This document shows positions 59,340-64,000 of a DNA stretch of 64,000 bases, piece by piece. The notes below the pieces were generated by a model, which saw only the letters and a list, made by a program, of their open reading frames with translations, did not search any database and had not been told where the DNA came from. The position numbers were made by a program, and so were the translations under genes. Numbering within the stretch: position 1 is the first letter of the stretch; the number at the start of each line of letters is the position of its first letter. This stretch comes from an uncultured Atopobium sp. (lineage in GTDB: Bacteria > Actinomycetota > Coriobacteriia > Coriobacteriales > Atopobiaceae), in assembly GCA_938036925.1 (NCBI GenBank), contig CALHVU010000052.1, positions 1 through 64,000 of the forward strand, read 5' to 3'.

Positions 59340-60701
59340 ATGCCCAATCCAAAGCAATTTGACAGCAAAACTGAATCACCCGGTACAGCCTCCGGCAAGC
59401 AGTCTGACTACTTATTTGCGCTCATTCTTTCCCTGGTATTTGGCATTTTTGGTATTCCGCAGTTTTATCTTAAAGGCTGGAAATCGGGACTTACCAGGCT
59501 TGCCATAAACGCAGCGCTGATTGTCGGCGCATTTGCCCTGGCACAAACTCTTACCTCGCCGTCGATGCTTTCTTACCTCCTACCAGCAATTTTTTCGCTT
59601 CCGGTTATCGAGAGTGCTCTGAACCTTATCTATGAGGATGCCAGTGCTCCCAAAAAGCTCCTAAAAGGCAAGCTCAAACCACATAAACGATACGCCGGAA
59701 AGCAGAAAGCTGGAATCGCGCTCGCCACGCTGACGGTAGCGCTCTACTTTAGCGCAGCGCTCACGCAGCCGCTTCCAACCACCCTATCACCTGTGGGATC
59801 CTTGGGCCAACAAACCGCAGTTCAAGCGCCTGGCGGGTCCTCCCAATCAGACTCCAGCGTGCCGTCTGCTACCGCACAGGCCAGTACAAACGTCACTATC
59901 AAGTTCATCGACGTAGGCCAAGGAGAGGCTATTCTCATTGCACTTCCCGAGAAAACCATGCTCATCGACGCAGGCCCCACAGGATCTGCTCCAAAAATTG
60001 CCCAAGTGCTCCAAGAACTTGGCCGAAACAAGATTGATTACCTGGTAGCCACCCATCCCGACGAAGATCACATCGGTGGTATGGCGGACGTCATTTCCAA
60101 CACCCAAATTGGGACCATTTACGCACCAAATAAGACAAACAACACGGCAACATACAGAAAGTTTCTGACCGCTATCCAGAACAATAACCTGCAGATAACC
60201 CTTGCCGAAGCAGGCACTATCATCGACCAAACCGACAGTTACAAGCTAGAAATTCTCTGGCCCAAAAAAGACGCAAATTTCCCCGAAACCAACGATTACT
60301 CGATAATCATTAAGCTGACCGTTGGCAACAAAACGTTCCTCTTCACAGGAGACGCGCCCACAAATGCCATCCTGAACTCCAATCCAGGTCACATTGACGT
60401 GCTCAAACTCTCCCATCACGGCTCTCGAACAGGCACTACCGAGGTGCTGATTCACAAGCTCTCGCCCACCTACGCCGTCCTCTCGTACGCCGTGGACAAC
60501 TCCTACGGCCACCCCATGCAGTCAGTCCTGAATGCCCTCCGCAAACATTCCGTTGAGGTCTGGGGCACGGGTGCCAATGGAACCATTACTATTACCTGCG
60601 ATGGTACAAACATTGATATATCTGGCGAGAAACCCGGCACGGTTGTAGCTCCAACCTCACAAGATAAATCTGGCACGTCGTCAAAATCGAGGACCAAGTA
60701 A
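59340..60701 (+). CDS. TM2-domain protein fused to ComEC-like metallo-beta-lactamase
   Basis: 453 residues, AGAGAGG upstream. Residues about 20-75 resemble a TM2 domain (LVFGIFGIPQFYLKGWKSG), with a further helix at about 80-100 and another at 125-145. From 180 on, a metallo-beta-lactamase domain: FIDVGQGEAILI, metal site THPDEDHIGG, FTGDAP, LKLSHHGSRTG and SYAVDNSYGHP. This is the pattern of the secreted C-terminal nuclease-like part of ComEC, here without the channel. DUF3006 overlaps the stop. Probably an extracellular phosphodiesterase or nuclease. Confidence 0.85.
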   Translation: MPNPKQFDSKTESPGTASGKQSDYLFALILSLVFGIFGIPQFYLKGWKSGLTRLAINAALIVGAFALAQTLTSPSMLSYLLPAIFSLPVIESALNLIYEDASAPKKLLKGKLKPHKRYAGKQKAGIALATLTVALYFSAALTQPLPTTLSPVGSLGQQTAVQAPGGSSQSDSSVPSATAQASTNVTIKFIDVGQGEAILIALPEKTMLIDAGPTGSAPKIAQVLQELGRNKIDYLVATHPDEDHIGGMADVISNTQIGTIYAPNKTNNTATYRKFLTAIQNNNLQITLAEAGTIIDQTDSYKLEILWPKKDANFPETNDYSIIIKLTVGNKTFLFTGDAPTNAILNSNPGHIDVLKLSHHGSRTGTTEVLIHKLSPTYAVLSYAVDNSYGHPMQSVLNALRKHSVEVWGTGANGTITITCDGTNIDISGEKPGTVVAPTSQDKSGTSSKSRTK

Positions 60702-60946
60702 TGAAAGCAATCATTGATCGATTTGAAGACAACAATCTTGCCGTGCTTGAACTAAACGATCAGCCAGGCAATATATTTACCGTTTCTGTTGATGAGCTTC
60801 CAAGCAATGCTCGTCAGGGTGACGTTCTCTACTACCAAGACGGCTCGTGGACGCTAGCCGAGAAAGAGACAGCCCAGCGTCAATCCGATATCGATGAGCT
60901 GTTTAACTCCCTGCTTGCACACGATGATGACGCGTCAACCGAATAA
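60701..60946 (+). CDS. DUF3006 small protein
   Basis: 81 residues; ATG overlaps the last base of the preceding stop (TAATG). MKAIIDRFEDNNLAVLELND and SVDELPSNARQGDVLYYQDGSW fit DUF3006, a small domain often placed next to ComEC-like beta-lactamase genes. It probably assists or regulates that enzyme; the mechanism is unknown. Confidence 0.85.
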   Translation: MKAIIDRFEDNNLAVLELNDQPGNIFTVSVDELPSNARQGDVLYYQDGSWTLAEKETAQRQSDIDELFNSLLAHDDDASTE

Positions 60947-60961
60947 TCCCAGATAAAAGTA

Positions 60962-61031
60962 AAAATATGCGATTTTAGAATATTTATAAAACTGCACGTC
61001 AACCTATAAATATTCGATTTTCGCATATTTT
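60962..61031. repeat. AT-rich long inverted repeat
   Basis: AAAATATGCGATTTTAGAAT (60962, continuing ATTTATA) faces its inverse ending TTCGCATATTTT at 61031 across a 16-nt loop; 24 of 27 pairs match. Possibly the terminator of the TM2/DUF3006 pair, though without a clear T-run. Confidence 0.7.
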
Positions 61032-61052
61032 GTAACATACCCTTTTACCTGC

Positions 61053-61086
61053 ATAAATAAAAAAGCGTCTTCACGAGAAGGACGTC
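61053..61086 (-). terminator. Terminator of the flavodoxin gene
   Basis: GACGTCC-TTCTCGTGAA-GACGC on the minus strand (one bulge), followed by TTTTTTATTT; 140 nt beyond the flavodoxin stop. Confidence 0.55.
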
Positions 61087-61123
61087 TGTGTAGAGCACTT
61101 TTATCCAAGACAAAATGTGATAT

Positions 61124-61178
61124 ATTAAAGATTGCTGGTGGCGCAGTTTCGCTCTGCATAGAGGGAGGACACGCCACC
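61124..61178 (+). ncRNA. Possible structured RNA
   Basis: GGTGGCG (61137) pairs with CGCCACC (61172), enclosing GCAG-N7-CTGC and the purine-rich loop AGAGGGAGGAC. TGATATATT at 61118 could be a -10 element. It matches no RNA family I recall. It could also belong to the flavodoxin 3' region read on the other strand. Confidence 0.35.
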
Positions 61179-61222
61179 CGCTTTATAAAGCCACGATAGC
61201 CGCAGCCATTCTCTTCTCATCT

Positions 61223-61708
61223 TCAGCTAGAAGTACTCGCATCGTCTAACCCTATCAAATCCAGCCATTTTTGCACTTCACTAAAAGTATACGTGCCTTT
61301 TACCGCCAATCCTGGTATCACACGAGAAGCACCGCATTCTCTCTGATACTCCTCAATCATGTTGCCAAATCCTCCGCCGCCGTGCGTGCAGAACGGAATG
61401 ACAGTCTTTCCACTTAAATCTGTTGCCCGTAAAAACGAAAGCACCGGAGGGGCAAATGTCTTAAGCCAGTTAGGAGATCCTATAAAGACAGTATCAAAGT
61501 CAGCAACATCTATATCGTATTGCATCAGTGCAGGACAAACGCCCTTTTCTATTTGAGCCCTGACCTCTTTTACTGCCGTGTTATACGAGAAAGAATACGA
61601 ATCTTGAGGCTTAAGCTCCAGCAGCTCGGCATCTGTAATCAGCGCAATATCCTCCGCAAGCTTTCTTGTGATGCCGGAATACGAATAGTACACAATCAAA
61701 GACTTCAT
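61223..61708 (-). CDS. Flavodoxin-like protein
   Basis: 161 residues, GGAGATTCTTAC upstream. FMN phosphate loop YYSYSGITRKLAEDIA at the N-terminus, then FIGSPNWLKTFAPPVLSFL and CTHGGGGFGN, the typical flavodoxin_4 / FldA-like fold. The slightly longer form (BT-type, about 160) usually acts as a small electron carrier or NADPH-quinone-like protein. Alone on its strand with its own terminator. Confidence 0.88.
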   Translation of the reverse strand: MKSLIVYYSYSGITRKLAEDIALITDAELLELKPQDSYSFSYNTAVKEVRAQIEKGVCPALMQYDIDVADFDTVFIGSPNWLKTFAPPVLSFLRATDLSGKTVIPFCTHGGGGFGNMIEEYQRECGASRVIPGLAVKGTYTFSEVQKWLDLIGLDDASTSS

Positions 61709-61850
61709 GTAAGAATCTCCACTACCAGCCGAGAATAACGTGCCGTTGAGGCATTACGTCAAATTATTTGCCACAAGTATAGTTGATAGGATTAACCAAC
61801 CAACGACTAATCGATTTCCCATGTCAGCCATATGCTATATTGAAGTAGAA

Positions 61851-61894
61851 GTGCCCCGGTTATCACCAATTGGTGATAGCTGCGGCGCTTTTTT
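61851..61894 (+). terminator. Strong terminator with no clear gene upstream
   Basis: GTGCC...GGCGC outer stem around the perfect TATCACC-AATT-GGTGATA, then TTTTTT. TGCTATATT at 61833 could start a very short transcript that ends here. Confidence 0.75.
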
Positions 61895-61929
61895 ATTGAT
61901 AAGCGTAAGCATGTTTAAATATACTAAAC

Positions 61930-61950
61930 AAAAAGCCGCCCTAAGGCGGC
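61930..61950 (-). terminator. Terminator behind the tRNA-like element
   Basis: GCCGCC-TTAG-GGCGGC followed by TTTTT on the minus strand. Confidence 0.85.
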
Positions 61951-61954
61951 TAAT

Positions 61955-62021
61955 CACAACGGCCAGGATTTGCACCTGGGTCATCTCCAACAAGGGCACT
62001 GCTAATTGTGCTACACGTTGT
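61955..62021 (-). pseudogene. tRNA-like element, probably a decayed tRNA
   Basis: On the minus strand: acceptor ACAACGT against CCGTTGT (six of seven pairs), D-arm GCAC-AATTAGCA-GTGC, perfect T-arm CCAGG-TGCAAAT-CCTGG and discriminator G. The segment between the D- and T-arms is only 16 nt and has no anticodon stem. A terminator follows directly, as after a real tRNA gene. Confidence 0.45.
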
Positions 62022-62065
62022 TGATGTAATTCTACATTCCTGAAATATAATGTCAACGAAATAGC

Positions 62066-63358
62066 TTATGACCAGCGCTTTCCGTCTGGATCTAAATGAG
62101 AAAGCCAATTTATTTCATCCTGAATCTCTTGCCTTGATTCCTCGCTTTGATCCCAGTAGCCGCGTCCAACTGAAGTTGGCGCCATGTGGGTAAACATCCA
62201 GATGTTACCGGGATTTTGAAGTGCAGTTACAATTTCCGGATCACTTACTTTCTCTAATGCGAAATGTTCAAGTTTTCTGACATCCATAACAACGCGTATA
62301 TATTTATCTGTATAACGAGGGATGCCTATTGCAGCAACACGTTCGTCCCAATTTGGTGGATGAAGAAAAACTTTTGTACCCGGAGAAAAATGACGTGTTC
62401 CATGAACTATACGTTTATCCTCACCAATCTTATTTTCATCTCTAACTTCTGCCGTAAGACACCATATCCATTCTGGAATATGAGGTGCCCTTTTTATGCA
62501 TTTAGCAAGTGTTGCATAGAATTTCTCGATGTCTTCACCAATCGGGACCTGAGACATCTGTCCGTCAAAAAACCTATAACATTTCCAAATGCCCTCTTTT
62601 AACAAGATGAAATCGCAAGCATAAAACAAGTTCCAGGTAACATCCTGAAATGATCCAATAAGCTTTTTAGGTGGTTTGGGTAAATTGGGACAAATTGTTA
62701 AGGCATCAGGCTCTAGAGGACTTTCAAAAAATGCTTTACCTTCAAAATAAAAAACTCTCCAAGTCACAGGAATCTCATTACATGTAGCCTTTGTTACATA
62801 TTCCTCAAAGAAAGCCCCACCAGTAAAGCAAATACCTTTTGCTTTCTCAAATTTTTTAGCAAGTTCTTTGCCCTCATTTCCAGAAAAATATCCTATAGCT
62901 AGGCTTTCATTCAAATCACTAAGAGGACCATCAGCATCTCTTACAACATAAACAGAAGGAAGGTGAGAACCATGACCACTTGAACCAAAACATGCACCAA
63001 CATTAATACTCTCTATTGCATAATCCCCTGATAAAGAATGTCCTCCCAAACCTCTTTCTTCAGGTCCGATTACACGCCAAGAATCAGTCAAAAGCCTATA
63101 CCCTAAAGACAAAAGATCATGCTCTAGGCGTTTGTAATTTTCTCCAGACGTTGGATGACAGCGAAGAAACGTTGGCATGTCATGTCTTGGAGCTTTATCA
63201 CAAATAAGTTCTTCGCCATTAAGATATGCCTCGTAATTAAAAAGATGAACATCAAACTGTGAAAACTCTTTTGCTGCCGACCACTCGTTATACCAAACAG
63301 AATCAACAACATTAGGGTTTTCTGCAGAAGATTCGAACAACAGAGCAATTTGCTCCAT
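62066..63358 (-). CDS. AT-rich gene, possibly ATP-grasp-like
   Basis: 430 residues, AAAGGAG upstream of the ATG. No signal peptide or membrane helix. CNEIPVTWRVFYFEGKAFFESP around residues 200-220 resembles the WREYRVFVxDGK motif of R2K-type ATP-grasp proteins, which would imply ligase activity, but Lys and Asp ligands cannot be placed with certainty. The C-terminal 110 residues (PGTKVFLHPPNWDERVAAIG to GNIWMFTHMAPTS) look like a separate domain. Composition is far more AT-rich than the window, with ATA/TTA/AAA codons, indicating transfer. A terminator hairpin lies just before the ribosome binding site. Confidence 0.5.
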   Translation of the reverse strand: MEQIALLFESSAENPNVVDSVWYNEWSAAKEFSQFDVHLFNYEAYLNGEELICDKAPRHDMPTFLRCHPTSGENYKRLEHDLLSLGYRLLTDSWRVIGPEERGLGGHSLSGDYAIESINVGACFGSSGHGSHLPSVYVVRDADGPLSDLNESLAIGYFSGNEGKELAKKFEKAKGICFTGGAFFEEYVTKATCNEIPVTWRVFYFEGKAFFESPLEPDALTICPNLPKPPKKLIGSFQDVTWNLFYACDFILLKEGIWKCYRFFDGQMSQVPIGEDIEKFYATLAKCIKRAPHIPEWIWCLTAEVRDENKIGEDKRIVHGTRHFSPGTKVFLHPPNWDERVAAIGIPRYTDKYIRVVMDVRKLEHFALEKVSDPEIVTALQNPGNIWMFTHMAPTSVGRGYWDQSEESRQEIQDEINWLSHLDPDGKRWS

Positions 63359-63371
63359 TACATTCTCCTTT

Positions 63372-63405
63372 AAAAAATGGCATCTCCATGCAATATGAAG
63401 ATGCC
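63372..63405 (-). terminator. Leader terminator directly before the AT-rich gene
   Basis: On the minus strand GGCATCT-N13-AGATGCC is followed by ATTTTTT, then the ribosome binding site and ATG. An upstream hairpin GGCTC-AAGA-GAGCC (63419-63432) sits in the same leader. The arrangement suggests attenuation. Confidence 0.6.
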
Positions 63406-63521
63406 AAAAAAGATAATTGGCTCTCTTGAGCCCGCACTATCCAGTACGCAATTTAGTAGCATTATTTTACATCAAATGAGAAGTGACGCGAGATAGTAAA
63501 CTTAATCAAATATACGCCAAA

Positions 63522-63575
63522 CAAAAAAACGAGACCGATTCCCGACAAGCAACTGCCCGGGCGTATCTCGTTTTT
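63522..63575. terminator. Bidirectional terminator
   Basis: AAAAAACGAGA / TCTCGTTTTTT outer stem of 11 bp with an inner CCCG/CGGG pair. It ends the minus-strand gene at the window edge. Confidence 0.85.
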
Positions 63576-63600
63576 TATCAGTCTATGTAATCGTTAGCGC

Positions 63601-64000
63601 TTAGTCAAACCAGATCTTTACAACATCACCGTCTGCGGAAGTAATATCCACAAGTGTGCCACTCTCGCCAGTCTTTGCAGCGTCCATAAGCGCATCAAGA
63701 TTGATGTTAGAGAGCTGCTCCTGAGTCTCCTGATTAAGATAGCTTCCGCTGACCTGAATTCCTGAATTCAAAACAAACTTTGCCAAGCCCAGAGGCACGC
63801 ACATATCAACAACGTCGCCGTCGTCGGAGACTACATACACGTGCAGACCGTGCTTTGCAGAACCGTTGCCCAGGCGAACGCCCTTCTTCTTGCTACCATC
63901 AGCCTCGTCGTTCTTCTCGACTTTGATCATGCTCTTACCAAAAAGCTTGCCAAAGCTGAAACCTGAAGACTGAGTAGCAATACCCTGGCTGACTTGCTCG
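63601..64000 (-). CDS. C-terminal part of a protein cut by the window edge
   Basis: The open frame runs through the right edge, so the start is outside; an internal ATG at 63930 is not needed. Visible 133 residues: a polar segment with SSGFSFGKLFGKSM, a basic patch GSKKKGVRLG, then VYVVSDDGDVVDMCVPLGLAKFVL and ESGTLVDITSADGDVVKIWF. This beta-rich ending resembles C-terminal domains found after DUF2089/SHOCT-type or anti-sigma proteins, but I cannot name the family. Confidence 0.6.
   Translation of the reverse strand, partial: EQVSQGIATQSSGFSFGKLFGKSMIKVEKNDEADGSKKKGVRLGNGSAKHGLHVYVVSDDGDVVDMCVPLGLAKFVLNSGIQVSGSYLNQETQEQLSNINLDALMDAAKTGESGTLVDITSADGDVVKIWFD

Noticed and set aside
61740..62024. 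94-codon plus-strand frame near the tRNA-like element
   Set aside because: Crosses two terminators and the tRNA-like structure; no start signal.

Overview
The window looks like a chromosomal segment of a host-associated Coriobacteriia member, most like Atopobium/Lancefieldella. This is inferred from gene content (FolP-FolK fusion, DUF1846, Pth2, C+ type L31, rubrerythrin/ferritin, many small envelope proteins), moderate GC and actinobacterial-style leaders; no rRNA or other taxonomic marker is present to prove it. I see no prophage, insertion sequence, CRISPR array or replication origin.

Layout. 0-5 kb: small membrane proteins, an MFS exporter and a divergent Mn/Zn-type ABC uptake operon (lipoprotein, ATPase, permease, plus a previously easy-to-miss 46-codon gene). 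5-8.4 kb: 2-keto-3-deoxygluconate cassette (SDR, KdgT) and an AraC regulator. 8.8-14 kb: a surface-polymer block built around a YidC-like membrane domain fused to a TagF/TagB-like glycerophosphotransferase, followed by an LtaS/sulfatase-type enzyme and duplicated small surface genes, one decayed. 14-19 kb: PadR/DUF1700 pair, a broken gene, an acidic repeat-rich protein, a membrane glycerophosphodiesterase. 19-28 kb: P1B metal ATPase, TrmB, YfbR, amidohydrolase, COG0523 GTPase, sirtuin, CBS-type pyrophosphatase. 28-40 kb: MORN protein, OatA-like acetyltransferase, EttA, ferritin, EamA, asparaginase, GH25 lysozyme, DUF1846, Pth2. 40-42 kb: an AT-rich, repeat-dense strip with a lone prepilin peptidase. 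42-52 kb: PHP phosphatase, ExoIII, FolPK, BirA-like, CoaX, L31, dnaX-ybaB-recR, tRNA-Asp. 52-64 kb: HAD phosphatase, Rrf2, MutY-like glycosylase, rubrerythrin, Na+/H+ antiporter, esterase, TM2-metallo-beta-lactamase protein with DUF3006, flavodoxin, an AT-rich ATP-grasp-like gene and a truncated edge gene.

Themes. Metal and oxidant handling recurs (ABC uptake, P1B export, COG0523, ferritin, rubrerythrin, Rrf2), several with visible operator candidates. Envelope polymer and peptidoglycan functions also recur (YidC-TagF, LtaS-like, GDPD, OatA, GH25).

The most unusual content is non-coding. (1) The octamer GGCGAGAA, often extended to GGCGAGAAACCC, occurs more than 30 times on both strands by eye, inside genes and as inverted pairs in terminators, like a DNA-uptake signal. 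(2) Intergenic elements share a direct-direct-inverted architecture; two adjacent copies keep the same frame but carry different core 9-mers. (3) A 44-bp palindrome is present in four copies, with its 6-nt loop flipped between copies. (4) Short degenerate tandem arrays start at the 3' end of genes or lie between them, each locus having its own unit.
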